A stretch of DNA of 64,000 nucleotides from Streptomyces klenkii. Its GTDB lineage: Bacteria > Actinomycetota > Actinomycetes > Streptomycetales > Streptomycetaceae. Shown piece after piece: positions 15,560 to 24,306 of this stretch; positions within the stretch are counted from its first letter, which is position 1, and every line of letters starts with the position of its first letter. Both the position numbers and the translations under genes were made by a program. Location of the stretch: the NCBI RefSeq assembly GCF_003626645.1, contig NZ_RBAM01000001.1, forward strand, positions 372,001 to 436,000, given 5' to 3'. The notes under the pieces were generated by a model that worked only from the letters and a program-made list of their open reading frames with translations, made no database searches and was not told the DNA's origin.

Positions 15560-15613
15560 GAGCACGTGACGGAACACGAGCACGTGACGGAACACGAGCA
15601 CGTGACGGAACAC
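15560..15613. repeat. Three tandem 18-bp repeats
   Basis: Three exact copies of GAGCACGTGACGGAACAC lie head to tail just upstream of the ribosome site of the next rightward gene, inside the shared upstream region of two divergent genes. The core CACGTG is itself palindromic, so a regulator-binding array is possible. Confidence 0.9.
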
Positions 15614-15639
15614 GGAACGTACGGAACAAGGAGTTCGGC

Positions 15640-16731
15640 ATGACGGGGGCGCTGACAGAAGCCTGGGACGAGGCGCGCGTGGTGGAGCTGGCGCGGCGGC
15701 TGAGGACGGCGGAGACCGGTGGCTGGAGCGGGACGGCGCTGCGGGCGCTGGTGGAGGGCCTCGGCTGGCAGTGGGAGGACGGTGCCGCCGGACCGCGGCT
15801 GGTCACGGGCCCGGAGTCGGAAGCGTCCTCCCGGTGGACGCCGCGGCTCCGCCCGACGGACCGCTTCGAGAAGGACTATGTGCACGGCGGCGAGGAGTAC
15901 GTGGGGCTGTACGTGCCCGTCGCGCTGCCGGAGGACGGTGCCAGGGGGAAGGCCGAGGCCTTCCGCGCGGTCGCCGAAACGCTGACGCGAGAGTTCGGCC
16001 CCGCCCCCGTCATGGGTGTGTACGGCGACCCCGGGCCCTTCTACGACTCCGCCCCGCTGTGGGGCAGCCCGTTCCTCCGCTGGCGCGGGCAGGAGAACAC
16101 GCTGGAGCTGCACGCCGGCGAGCACGGTCCCGAACTGCTGCTCCAGCCGACCGACCCGGTGGAGAACTGGTTCTGGCGGCAGGGACACGGCGAACACTAC
16201 GCCGTCGGCGGATTCTTCGGCACGCGCCGCGACCCCGCCAACGCGGGCCTGGGATTCCCGGGCCGCTGGCGCACCGACGACTGGGACGTCTTCGCCCACG
16301 CCCTCGGCGACTTCCTCCACACCCTCCCGGCCGAGACCCACGCCCTCGGCATCGAGCTCGACCTGGGCTTCCACGCGCTCGTGCCCGGCACGTACGGGCC
16401 CATCGTCTTCCACCTCGTCTGCGGTGAGCGACTGGAGATCGTCTACGACCCGGCGCGGACCGGCGAGGGCGTCGCCGACCCGAGCTCCTTCGGCTGGATA
16501 CCGCACACCACGCGCCCGGCCGCCCTGGACCACTGGCTCGAAGCCCCCTACCACTCAGGAGACTTCGGCATCGGTGAGGTGGACGGCCGCCGGCTGGCCC
16601 GGATGATGGTGGACACCCTGCGCGACCTGGGTGTCGAGTCCCCGACGGACCTCAGCCTGAGCGACCACGCGCAGCAGGTGGGGAACTACCACGTCGACTA
16701 CTACGGCCTGACCTTGCAGGAGAACCCGTAG
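15640..16731 (+). CDS. Hypothetical cytoplasmic protein (possible DUF6301-type)
   Basis: The product has 363 residues with no signal or membrane segment, and is rich in Trp and acidic residues. The N-terminal helix (ALTEAWDEARVVELARRL) followed by W-x-W, then a later GPAPVMGVYGDPG-x-FY and FLRWRGQENTLELH pattern, recalls streptomycete DUF6301-type proteins, but I am not certain. A repeat of the W/E-x-W theme in the second half (ENWFWRQ, GRWRTDDWDVF) suggests an internal duplication. ATG 15640 has AAGGAG seven bases upstream; the frame upstream of it is tandem repeat. The stop lies inside another tandem repeat. Confidence 0.6.
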   Translation: MTGALTEAWDEARVVELARRLRTAETGGWSGTALRALVEGLGWQWEDGAAGPRLVTGPESEASSRWTPRLRPTDRFEKDYVHGGEEYVGLYVPVALPEDGARGKAEAFRAVAETLTREFGPAPVMGVYGDPGPFYDSAPLWGSPFLRWRGQENTLELHAGEHGPELLLQPTDPVENWFWRQGHGEHYAVGGFFGTRRDPANAGLGFPGRWRTDDWDVFAHALGDFLHTLPAETHALGIELDLGFHALVPGTYGPIVFHLVCGERLEIVYDPARTGEGVADPSSFGWIPHTTRPAALDHWLEAPYHSGDFGIGEVDGRRLARMMVDTLRDLGVESPTDLSLSDHAQQVGNYHVDYYGLTLQENP

Positions 16732-16785
16732 GCCAGGAGAACCCGTAGATCGGGTGAACCGGTAGATCGGGAGAACCCGTAAATG
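16718..16785. repeat. Four tandem 17-bp repeats that duplicate a stop codon
   Basis: Four copies of a unit like AGGAGAACCCGTAGATC. The first contains the last codons and TAG of the preceding gene; copies two and three repeat the TAG and copy four has TAA. It is therefore an expanded gene end. Confidence 0.9.
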
Positions 16786-16790
16786 ACGAA

Positions 16791-16816
16791 GCCGGGGTGC
16801 CGTGCGGCACCCCGGC
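16791..16816. terminator. Hairpin terminator
   Basis: GCCGGGGTGCC (16791-16801) and GGCACCCCGGC (16806-16816) pair perfectly around a GTGC tetraloop, 60 bases after the stop of the hypothetical gene. Confidence 0.8.
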
Positions 16817-16909
16817 ATGACGCCAAGGGCGAGGAAAGCGAAAGGACTAGATTCAATGAGGTTTGAGAAGGAAGTCCCCTCATGGCCTCGCCGGGACCAA
16901 GGCTAGCAG

Positions 16910-19111
16910 TCAGCCCGGGATCAGGTCGCGCAGGTTTTCCGGGGTGATGATCCGGGAGTCAGGGTGCAGCCCGTCCGGGCGTTCCAGGCCGATGTACGTG
17001 ACGGGTTCGTCCGGGACGGTCTTGCCGTCCCACAGGGTGGTGGCCGTGGCGTGGTCGGCCATCAGGCCGGTGAGGTACCGGACCGTGAGGAAGTCGCGCT
17101 CGACGATGCCGCGCAGCAGCGTGGCGACCGACACGCGGTTGCCCTCGATCTGGTTGTGGCTCGGGTTGCCCTTGAGGTACAGGTGCAGCCACTTGGCGCG
17201 CCAGCGGCCGTCGCTCCCGCGGAGGAACGCCAGCGGCAGTGCGACCCTGCCCGGGCCGCGCAGCTCCGACTTCATGCGCACGGTGCGTGCCTCGAAGGGG
17301 CGGCCTCGCTGTTCGGCCTCGCGCAGCATGAAGCCGAAGAACGATTCCTCGACGTCCTCGAAGCCCTCACCCGAGAAGATGTTGACCTGCGGGACGATGA
17401 ACGCGCCGCGCACGGCCCCCAGGCGCAGGTTGATGAACTCCGAGGCGCCGTCGGGCGCGTCGACGATGTCGCCGGAGTGCTCGCCCTCCACCTCGGTGAG
17501 GGAGGTGTAGGAGAGCCAGGAGACGGTTGCGTACGAGGCGTCCAGCATCAGCGCCGACAGGTCGTAGTCGGTGCTGATGCTGGTCTGCTTCCAGTAGACG
17601 AAGAACCGCAGCAGTTCGCCGTCGACGGGGGAGAGGGAGCCCCGGGGCAGCACGCCCAGGCCGGCGGCCGTCGCCTTGCCGCTGAGCGGGAGCGCGACGT
17701 CGAGGACGTCGGGGTCGATCAGCAGGTGCCCGGGCGCCGGGAGGCGGTGGCGCGTCTCCGCGTCCAGGGCGGCGATCAGGCGCTTGCGCTCGGGCGGCAG
17801 CACGGGCGGGCGGGTGTCGGTGGTGACCCAGGCCCGGCCGAGGCGGTTGACGAAGACGCGCCGCCGCTCGTCGGCCTCCTCCGGCCCCTCCAGCTCTTCC
17901 ACCTCCTCCGCGCGGTTGTGGAAGTGCTCGCGCACCGACAGCAGGACCCGGCCGGCCACCTGCGGGGCGACCTGTTCGGCGGCGGTCACGACGGCGTCGC
18001 GCTCCTCCTGGGTGCGGCACGCGCGCAGCAGGCGGTCCAGGGACCGGAACAGCTTGCCCGGGGCGGCCGTCAGCAGCCGTGCCGCGCCGGTGACGTCGTT
18101 CGCGCCGAGCAGCTCCTCGACGCGGCTGTCGAACGTCCGGGCCCGCTTCTCGCCCCGGGCCACGGCGAACACGTCCGCGGCGTGCGGCCGGCGCGGGTAC
18201 TCGTGCGGGTGGAGGCGCTCGCCGAGGCGCTTGAACATCTCCCGGTGCGCGGTGACGTCGGCGAGCTTGGCGGGAGCCTGCGCGACGACCGTGTCGAGGG
18301 CGCCGATCAGGGCGCGGCGCACCGGCCGGGACAGCGAGCGGAGCCGGGTCGGCTCGGCGAGCGTCACGTCGCCGTCCGACAGCGCACAGGCCAGGCGGAG
18401 CACGTCGGTGACGGTGTCCACCAGGAGGTCCGCGCCGGAGTCGAGGCGGGCGAGGTTAACGACGGCGCGATTCTCCCGGACCGGGATCGCCTCGGGCTGA
18501 GGGCCGTCGGCGCAGTGCCCGGCGAGCAGCCGGAGGTCGCGCAGCCCCTCCTCACCCAGCGGAGTGGTGCTGCCCGCCAGGGCCAGATACAGGGCGGTGA
18601 CCTCGTCCTCCAGGGCACCACCCAGGTGCAGGACCGTCATGCGGTCGCCCGCCGCGGCGATCAGCTCGTCGTGAGCGGCGAGCACCTCGGCGTACGTGTG
18701 CTGGTACGTGCCGTACGACGGGAGGGTGAGCAGGTCGACCACGCCGGTGCTGAGCTGGGCGAGCGTACGGTCGTGCGACGCGTCGTCGGCGAGCGCCCCG
18801 GCGATGCACCGTGTCCAGAAGTCGAACGTGTCCGGCACGTTGGCCGGGAAGTCGACGAAGTAGGCGTTGTGCCGGACGTGGTCGCCGACCATCTCACGGA
18901 CGGTGTCCAGTGTCCGTGCGGCAACCTGACGGACCGTCTCCTCACTCAGCCCCGACAGCCGCTCCAGCAACTCCGCCGAGAGCTTGAAGCCCACGGACAA
19001 CAGCGCGCCGTCGAACTGCCGCGCCACAACACCACCCTGCCCGGCAGGCCCGGAGGGCAGGGGAAGCCGGCGGGCATGCCGGATGACCAGGGGTTCAAGA
19101 CGGTCGACCAT
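16910..19111 (-). CDS. Large TerD-family protein
   Basis: The product has about 733 residues. Residues to about 480 are helical and unassigned; the last ~200 form a TerD-like domain. Its marks are YWKQ, DYDLSALML, a HSGDI segment, FINLRL, PQVNIFSGEGF, FGFMLRE, TVRMKSELRG and KWLHLYLKG. TerD domains bind Ca2+ and belong to the tellurite/stress Ter network. The N-terminal part resembles the MXAN_6230/SCO0854 group, but I see no RING cysteines. The ATG at 19111 was chosen because homology-like sequence (VDRLEPLVIRHARRLP) begins there; the ribosome site is weak, so an upstream start at 19165 cannot be excluded. Confidence 0.7.
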   Translation of the reverse strand: MVDRLEPLVIRHARRLPLPSGPAGQGGVVARQFDGALLSVGFKLSAELLERLSGLSEETVRQVAARTLDTVREMVGDHVRHNAYFVDFPANVPDTFDFWTRCIAGALADDASHDRTLAQLSTGVVDLLTLPSYGTYQHTYAEVLAAHDELIAAAGDRMTVLHLGGALEDEVTALYLALAGSTTPLGEEGLRDLRLLAGHCADGPQPEAIPVRENRAVVNLARLDSGADLLVDTVTDVLRLACALSDGDVTLAEPTRLRSLSRPVRRALIGALDTVVAQAPAKLADVTAHREMFKRLGERLHPHEYPRRPHAADVFAVARGEKRARTFDSRVEELLGANDVTGAARLLTAAPGKLFRSLDRLLRACRTQEERDAVVTAAEQVAPQVAGRVLLSVREHFHNRAEEVEELEGPEEADERRRVFVNRLGRAWVTTDTRPPVLPPERKRLIAALDAETRHRLPAPGHLLIDPDVLDVALPLSGKATAAGLGVLPRGSLSPVDGELLRFFVYWKQTSISTDYDLSALMLDASYATVSWLSYTSLTEVEGEHSGDIVDAPDGASEFINLRLGAVRGAFIVPQVNIFSGEGFEDVEESFFGFMLREAEQRGRPFEARTVRMKSELRGPGRVALPLAFLRGSDGRWRAKWLHLYLKGNPSHNQIEGNRVSVATLLRGIVERDFLTVRYLTGLMADHATATTLWDGKTVPDEPVTYIGLERPDGLHPDSRIITPENLRDLIPG

Positions 19112-19341
19112 CCGCGCATGATCCCAGACCCACCCGAACCGCCGCACCAGGGTTTTCGAACACAACGCACACCAACCGCCGGGCAGACCGCTCCGCGCTT
19201 CAGCCCCGCGTTCGCGCCGGGCCGGCAGCCCTGCCGCATAGACGCGGAGGGCCGCTCAGCGCGGGACCGTCGACACGGCCTGCGGCAGGCCTGGCCGTAC
19301 GCCGAAGCCCGGACAGCAACGAACGCGGCGGCGAACCACTA

Positions 19342-20172
19342 CTAGGGAGCGAGAGGGAGCTGGCGCTTGTGGGCGGTGAGGTGGTAGCGGCGGGCGATCG
19401 TTTCGAAGGCTCGCTCGTCCACCGGCTTGCCCTCCAGGAAGTCGTCGATGTCGTCGTAGGTGACTCCGAGCGCGTCCTCGTCGGCCTTGCCCGGGTCGAG
19501 GGTCTCCAGGTCGGCCGTCGGGGTCTTCCACACCAGCTCGGCGGGTGCGCCCAGGGCGTCCGCTACGGCGCGCACCCGGCGCTTGGTCAGGCCGGTCAGC
19601 GGGACCAGGTCGGCGGCGCCGTCGCCGAACTTGGTGAAGAAGCCGGAGACCGCCTCGGCGGCATGGTCGGTGCCGACGACCAGGCCGTCGTGCGCGCCGG
19701 CCACCGCGTACTGGGCGATCATGCGCTGCCGGGCCTTGATGTTGCCGTGCACGAAGTCCTGGTGGTGATCGTCGCGGAAGCTCACCCCGGCGGCCCGGGA
19801 CGCGTCGAGCGCGGCGTCGCTCGCGGGCTTGATGTCCACGGTCAGCACGTGGTCGGCCCGGATGAAGGAGAGCGCGAGCTGGGCGTCGTGCTCGTCGGCC
19901 TGGACGCCGTAGGGCAGCCGCATGGCGTAGAACCGCGCCTCGTGCCCGGCGGCCCGCGCACGCTCCACGGCGAGCTGGCACAGCCGGCCGGCCGTGGTGG
20001 AGTCGACGCCGCCGCTGATGCCCAGCACGAGGGACCGCAGACCGGTGGAGGTCAGCCGCTCGGTGAGGAAGGCCACCCGGCGCTCGATTTCCCGCTCAGC
20101 CTCGAAGGTCTCGGCGACCTCGAGTTCCCGGGCTATCTCCTGCTGTAGGGCGGTGGACGCCGGCTCGCTCAC
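19342..20172 (-). CDS. nadE: NAD+ synthetase, ammonia-dependent
   Basis: The product has 276 residues. It adenylates and amidates nicotinic acid adenine dinucleotide to NAD+, the last step of NAD synthesis. The N-type ATP pyrophosphatase P-loop SGGVDST is at about 50-56. Other conserved parts are RLPYGVQADE, HGNIKARQRM, GTDHAAEAVSGFFTKFGDG and LTGLTK. There is no nitrilase/glutaminase domain, so ammonia is the nitrogen source, and the length is that of E. coli-type NadE. The start GTG 20172 has AAGGAG seven bases upstream. It lies alone between a TerD-type gene and a broken NmrA gene. The 230 bases downstream contain nothing recognisable. Confidence 0.95.
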   Translation of the reverse strand: MSEPASTALQQEIARELEVAETFEAEREIERRVAFLTERLTSTGLRSLVLGISGGVDSTTAGRLCQLAVERARAAGHEARFYAMRLPYGVQADEHDAQLALSFIRADHVLTVDIKPASDAALDASRAAGVSFRDDHHQDFVHGNIKARQRMIAQYAVAGAHDGLVVGTDHAAEAVSGFFTKFGDGAADLVPLTGLTKRRVRAVADALGAPAELVWKTPTADLETLDPGKADEDALGVTYDDIDDFLEGKPVDERAFETIARRYHLTAHKRQLPLAP

Positions 20173-20261
20173 GTCTGCTCCTTGTTCCGGTTCACGATGT
20201 GCTGCCGCCCACCCTAGCCAGAGCGTGCCGGCGGGAGGGCACCGGAGGGAGCCCACCCCGG

Positions 20262-20304
20262 GCAGAGGCCGGGGCAGGGGCCGGGGCAGGGGCCGGGGCA
20301 GAGG
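20262..20304. repeat. 12-bp tandem repeat
   Basis: About three and a half copies of GGCCGGGGCAGG lie just past the 3' end of the broken NmrA gene and upstream of nadE. Confidence 0.85.
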
Positions 20305-20322
20305 CTGCTGTGGAGGCGCTCG

Positions 20323-20918
20323 TCACCCTTCCAGCAGCGGCCGCAGCCGGGCATGGGCCCACCCGCTGAGCGAGGTGGGGGTGGTCGTGAGCAGGTCGCG
20401 CGGCTGCTCGGGTACGAGGCCGCGCGATCCGGCGGCCATCCCGACGAGGCCCTCCACCGCCGAGGGAGGCAGCCCGGCCGCACGCAGCGTGTCCCGTACC
20501 GCGTCGTCGCTGACGGGGTTGAGCCGGACGGGGCGCCCGAGCGCCTCGGTGAGGATCTGCGCGACCTGGTGGAAGGTGAGGTCTTCCGGCCCGTGGACGG
20601 CCTGTACCACCCGGCCCCGCCACGCCTCGCTCAGCAGCCGGGCGGCGACCACGTCGCCGATGTCGCGCGGGTCGGCCCACGGCATCGGGTGGTCGGGGTC
20701 GAACACGGTGGTCAGACGGACCGCGCCCCCGCCACCGCGTCGCGCACGAATCCGGCGTCCGTCAGGTCGCCCCGGCGCACCTCGACCCGCTCGCGGGTCG
20801 CCTCGCCCAGGCGGGCCGGGTCGCGGACCAGAACGCGAGGACGGACGCCGGCCTGGAGCAGCAGCCGCACCACGCGCGATCCCACATGGCCGGTCGGGGT
20901 GGTGACCACGATGCTCAT
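20323..20918 (-). pseudogene. Broken NmrA-type NAD(P)-binding oxidoreductase
   Basis: The start (MSIVVTTPTGHVGSRVVRLL, a Rossmann TPTGHVG motif) runs 68 codons and stops at 20712. The C-terminal half lies in another frame (from VRLTTVFDPDHPMPWADPRD through FHQVAQILTEALG to LLEG and TGA at 20323). Intact NmrA/QOR2-like proteins are about 280 residues; here about 200 remain. An internal deletion of roughly 80-90 codons, with loss of frame near 20715, is therefore the best explanation. An intact relative lies at 60766-61641. Confidence 0.75.
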
Positions 20919-21032
20919 CGAGCCCTCCCTTTCGAGCCCTCAAGCCTTTCGAGCACTTCTTTTCGAACGCTTCTCTGTCGTTCCAGGCACTCTAGGGATC
21001 TGTGTGGCCGCAGTCGCCCCCCGCTACGAAGT

Positions 21033-21602
21033 TCAGTGAGTGAAGCGCCAGCGCGTCTGGCCGAAGCCCTCGTCCCTGCTGAATCCGAAGGCGGTACGGG
21101 GCGACACCGCGAAGACCAGCGCAAGGCCCGCGTCCGCGGTCTCCTCGGTCGGCGGCGGGGCCGCCGTCGTCGTAGCGGTGCTGAAGGCCCCGTCCCGCAC
21201 TTCGAAATGCCAGCTCGGCCCGTACTTCGCCTCCCACGCCGCCGCCAGCTCGACCAGCCGCTTCTCGTCGGTGACCCGGACCGCCTCGCCCTCGACCACC
21301 AGGTCGCAGCCCTCGCCGTACGCGTTGGCGCCGGTCGTGAGGACGACGTGGGGGTTGGTGCCGAGGTTGAGCCCCTTGCGCTCCCGCGCACCGGTGGCGA
21401 AGTGGAGCGCTCCGTCCATCCAGACCGACATCAGCGGCGTGACGTGGGGGCGGCCGTCCGGCCGGACCGTCGACAGCCAGAAGATCTCGGCCTTCTCCAG
21501 GCGGGGGACGGCCTCGGCCCAGGGCATGGCGGTGGCGTCCGGGGAGCTGTATCGCGTATCCAGGTCGGTCTGCGGTTCCTGCGTCTGAGCGTGGGCGGGC
21601 AT
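21033..21602 (-). CDS. Pyridoxamine 5'-phosphate oxidase-family protein
   Basis: The product has 189 residues forming a single split-barrel flavin (FMN or F420)-binding fold. A helix (WAEAVPRLEKA) is followed by FWLSTVRPDGRPHVTPL, the strand-turn-strand typical of the family, then LNLGTNPHVVLTTG and LVVEGEAVRVTDE. Relatives are FMN- or F420-dependent oxidoreductases of unknown substrate. GAGGAG lies six bases before the ATG. It sits between the broken NmrA gene and the CoA-transferase operon on the same strand, but the 80-base gap makes cotranscription uncertain. Confidence 0.8.
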   Translation of the reverse strand: MPAHAQTQEPQTDLDTRYSSPDATAMPWAEAVPRLEKAEIFWLSTVRPDGRPHVTPLMSVWMDGALHFATGARERKGLNLGTNPHVVLTTGANAYGEGCDLVVEGEAVRVTDEKRLVELAAAWEAKYGPSWHFEVRDGAFSTATTTAAPPPTEETADAGLALVFAVSPRTAFGFSRDEGFGQTRWRFTH

Positions 21603-21682
21603 GGCGGACTCCTCGTGACACTCGACACCCGGGCTTCACATGCTCCCTCTGAAGCGCGGACTCCGCCTGCCGGCCGGACCCG

Positions 21683-23218
21683 TCAGCGCGGAGCCGTCCA
21701 CCACTCCGGGCGGCCCGCGCCGCGCGGCATCAGGATCGTACGGAAGGCACCCGGGGTCTCGGACATGACGACCTGGTCGGTGACGCCCTGGTAGCGGCCG
21801 CACGGGGTGTCGGCGGTGAAGGTGTCCGGGTCGAGGTAGGCGTGGCGCTCGCCGGTGCCGGCGAGCTCGCGGGCGTAGTCCTTGTCGAGGATGCCGAGGC
21901 TGAGGATCCACAGGGCGACCCGCGTCAGGGAGACGTGCACGCGGTAGCTGCCGCCCTCGGTGGCGCGCCGCATCAGGGCGGCGATGATGCCGGTGGTGGC
22001 CAGCCAGGGCACCAGATAGTCGTTGACGACCTTGATCGGGGGCAGCGCCGGGTTGTCGTCGGTGCCTTCGAGGTTCATCATCCCGCTGACGCAGCCGGCG
22101 GTCTGGTCGAAGCCGACGCGGCCCGCCCATGGGCCGTGCTGCCCGTGGAGACTGACGGTGGCGTGGATGATGCCGGGCCGTATCGCGGCCGCTTCCTGCG
22201 GGCTGAGGCCCATGCGCTCCAGGTAGCCGGCGCGGTGGTTGGCGTAGAAGACGTCTGCGCCGCGGAGCAGTTCGCGCAGGGTCGCGGCGGCTTGCGGGTC
22301 GCGGGCGTGGTCGAGGGTGGCGGAACGGACGCCGACCTGGGCGGTGTAGTAGAGGATGTCGTTCTCGAACTGGCCGGGGCGCCAGATGTTGAGCGCGTCC
22401 GCACCGTGCTGCGCCATGGTGCGGCCGATGGCGGCGCCGGCGATGACGTGGCCCAGTCCCAGGGCGCGTACGCCGTCCAGCGGCTGGGTGGCGCCGGGCG
22501 GCAGCGGCTCGGGGTCGCTGTCGCCGATCTTCTCGATCTCGATCAGGGGCATGCCGGCCAGCACGTCGCGGTACTGCCGGGTGCCGAGGAACTCACGCGT
22601 GCCGCGCAGCATCGGCATGACGACACCGGCGTCGGCGCCGGCCCGCTCCAGGTCCGCGCCGTCCCAGCGGGCTATGGCGTTGGCGACGGCCAGGGCGTCG
22701 TCGGGGGCGCCCAGCAGTTTGAGGGTGCGGGACTTGAGCGCCGGGTAGACGTTGAGCGGCATCACCCAGCGGCCGTCGCCCGCGCGGTAGAAGGAGAGGG
22801 CGAAGGGGTCGTCGGGGGCGGTGACGGGGTAGCCGTTGAGCTTCTCCCACTTGCCGTCGTAGAAGGGGCACAGCCGGTGGGGGGCCTTGCGCAGGTCCAT
22901 GGAGATGTCCTGGCCGGGGCCGCCGCGGTGCTGCCACAGCTTGGCCAGGGCGACGGATTTGGCCGTCAGGCCGAGGGCGGGGGCGGCGGCCAGCCGCAGG
23001 GCGGAGGGGACGACGGGGTCGGCGCCGGTGAAGGAGACGGTGCCCCCGGCGTCCTGCTCGCTCAGGCCGACGCCACCGAGGACGTCGTCGAGCGCGGTGT
23101 GGATGTCGAAGTCGTCGCCGGTCCCGCCGGTGACCGGCTTGTCGAGCGCGGCTTTGATCTTGTGAGTGAGCTCGGTGTGTTCGGTCTGAACCGTCGGTAC
23201 GGTCTGAACGGTGTGCAT
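21683..23218 (-). CDS. Family III CoA-transferase (CaiB/BaiF type)
   Basis: The product has 511 residues and should move CoA between acyl-CoA and a free acid. The C-terminal two thirds carry the family core: LGLGHVIAGAAIGRTMAQHG, NIWRPG, HRAGYLERMGL, and the GFDQTAG motif whose Asp is the expected catalytic carboxylate. The N-terminal ~190 residues are a related lobe, as in longer CaiB-like proteins. The start ATG 23218 has GGAAAGG about eight bases upstream; the upstream frame extension is a shadow of the neighbour. It is last of three genes (decarboxylase, dehydrogenase, CoA-transferase) separated by about 20 bases each, so one operon. Confidence 0.85.
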   Translation of the reverse strand: MHTVQTVPTVQTEHTELTHKIKAALDKPVTGGTGDDFDIHTALDDVLGGVGLSEQDAGGTVSFTGADPVVPSALRLAAAPALGLTAKSVALAKLWQHRGGPGQDISMDLRKAPHRLCPFYDGKWEKLNGYPVTAPDDPFALSFYRAGDGRWVMPLNVYPALKSRTLKLLGAPDDALAVANAIARWDGADLERAGADAGVVMPMLRGTREFLGTRQYRDVLAGMPLIEIEKIGDSDPEPLPPGATQPLDGVRALGLGHVIAGAAIGRTMAQHGADALNIWRPGQFENDILYYTAQVGVRSATLDHARDPQAAATLRELLRGADVFYANHRAGYLERMGLSPQEAAAIRPGIIHATVSLHGQHGPWAGRVGFDQTAGCVSGMMNLEGTDDNPALPPIKVVNDYLVPWLATTGIIAALMRRATEGGSYRVHVSLTRVALWILSLGILDKDYARELAGTGERHAYLDPDTFTADTPCGRYQGVTDQVVMSETPGAFRTILMPRGAGRPEWWTAPR

Positions 23219-23238
23219 CGGGCTGCCTTTCCGGCGGC

Positions 23239-24288
23239 TCACGCCTGGGTCGCCTGGGTGTGCGTACGGGAGGACGTGCTGGAAGACGTGTTGGAGGACG
23301 TGCCGGAGGTCTCGGCGAGGGCGCGCATCAAGGCGATCTGCGCACGGTCGCGACGGGCGGCCAGCTCGCTTACGGGCACGTCCCCGAAGGCCTGTTCCGC
23401 CTGTTCGGTGAGCAGGGCGACGGTGGGCTCGTCGAAGGAGGGGGCGCCGAGGCCCGGCCAGGACGCCTCCATGGCGTGGCCCAGGTGCTGGATGAAGTGC
23501 GGCAGGCCTTCGGGCCCGCCGCCGAGGTGGAAGGTGCGGAAGGGACCGGCGGCCGCCCAGCGCAGCCCGATGGAGCCGGTGACGATCTCGTCGAGTTCGG
23601 CCTCCGTCACCACGCCTTCGGCCACCAGGTGCACGCATTCGCGGAAGAGCGCGGACTGGAGGCGGTTGGCGACGAAGCCGGGGACCTCCTTGCGCAGGAT
23701 CTGCGGCTTCTTGCCGAGCGCCGTGTAGAAGGCGTGGGCCTGTTCGAGGGTCTGCGCCGAGGTCCGCTCGCCGGGGACGATTTCCACCAGCGGTACGAGA
23801 TGCGGCGGGTTGAACGGGTGGCCGACGACCAGCCGCTCCGGCTGCCGCATCGCCTCGGCGATCGCGGTGGCGGGGATGCCGGAGGTCGAGGTGGCCAGCA
23901 GCGCGTGGGCGGGGGCGGCTTGTTCGACGGCCTGCCAGATCTGCTGCTTCACGGGCAGGCGCTCGGGGCCGTTCTCCTGCACGACGTCGGCGTCCGCGAC
24001 GGCGGTGGCCAGGTCGGCCTCGAAGCGGAGGCGGGCGGTGAGGTTCTCGGTGGGCAGCCCGAGTTCCGCCAGGGCGGGCGCGATCTCGTCCAGTCCGGCC
24101 AGGACCTGGTCCCGTACGCCGGGGCGCGGGTCGCTGATGACGACGTCCATGCCGCGCGCGAGGAACAGCCCGGCCCAGGAGATGCCGATCACGCCACCGC
24201 CGATGACGGCTGCGCGCCGGTGTGCGGTGGGCACGTCCGCGACGCGTGCAGTTTTCTCGTCGTGTGTATCCATGTTGTGTGCATCCAT
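23239..24288 (-). CDS. 3-hydroxyacyl-CoA / carnitine dehydrogenase-like protein
   Basis: The product has 349 residues. An N-terminal Rossmann fold (GGGVIGISWAGLFLARG) is followed by the family signature HPFNPPHLVPLVEIVPG, whose His is catalytic, and a helical EVPGFVANRLQ dimerisation domain. The single-domain length and GVIG-x-SWA variant resemble L-carnitine dehydrogenases as well as 3-hydroxybutyryl-CoA dehydrogenases; sequence alone does not decide. The C-terminal ~25 residues (TSGTSSNTSSSTSSRTHTQ) come from a 12-bp tandem repeat. The first ATG and its following codons are duplicated as a 15-bp direct repeat (MDAHN-MDTHD), so the true start may be the second ATG, 24273. It is the middle gene of the operon. 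Confidence 0.8.
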   Translation of the reverse strand: MDAHNMDTHDEKTARVADVPTAHRRAAVIGGGVIGISWAGLFLARGMDVVISDPRPGVRDQVLAGLDEIAPALAELGLPTENLTARLRFEADLATAVADADVVQENGPERLPVKQQIWQAVEQAAPAHALLATSTSGIPATAIAEAMRQPERLVVGHPFNPPHLVPLVEIVPGERTSAQTLEQAHAFYTALGKKPQILRKEVPGFVANRLQSALFRECVHLVAEGVVTEAELDEIVTGSIGLRWAAAGPFRTFHLGGGPEGLPHFIQHLGHAMEASWPGLGAPSFDEPTVALLTEQAEQAFGDVPVSELAARRDRAQIALMRALAETSGTSSNTSSSTSSRTHTQATQA

Positions 24289-24306
24289 GATGTGTGCGCC
24301 GTCCTC

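Noticed and set aside
16964..19345. 793-codon plus-strand frame opposite the TerD-type gene
   Set aside because: Antisense shadow caused by codon bias; no domain pattern, while the minus frame has a clear TerD domain.
21842..23728. Long plus-strand frame across the CoA-transferase gene
   Set aside because: Low-information Gly/Val/Ala shadow; the minus frame carries CaiB motifs.
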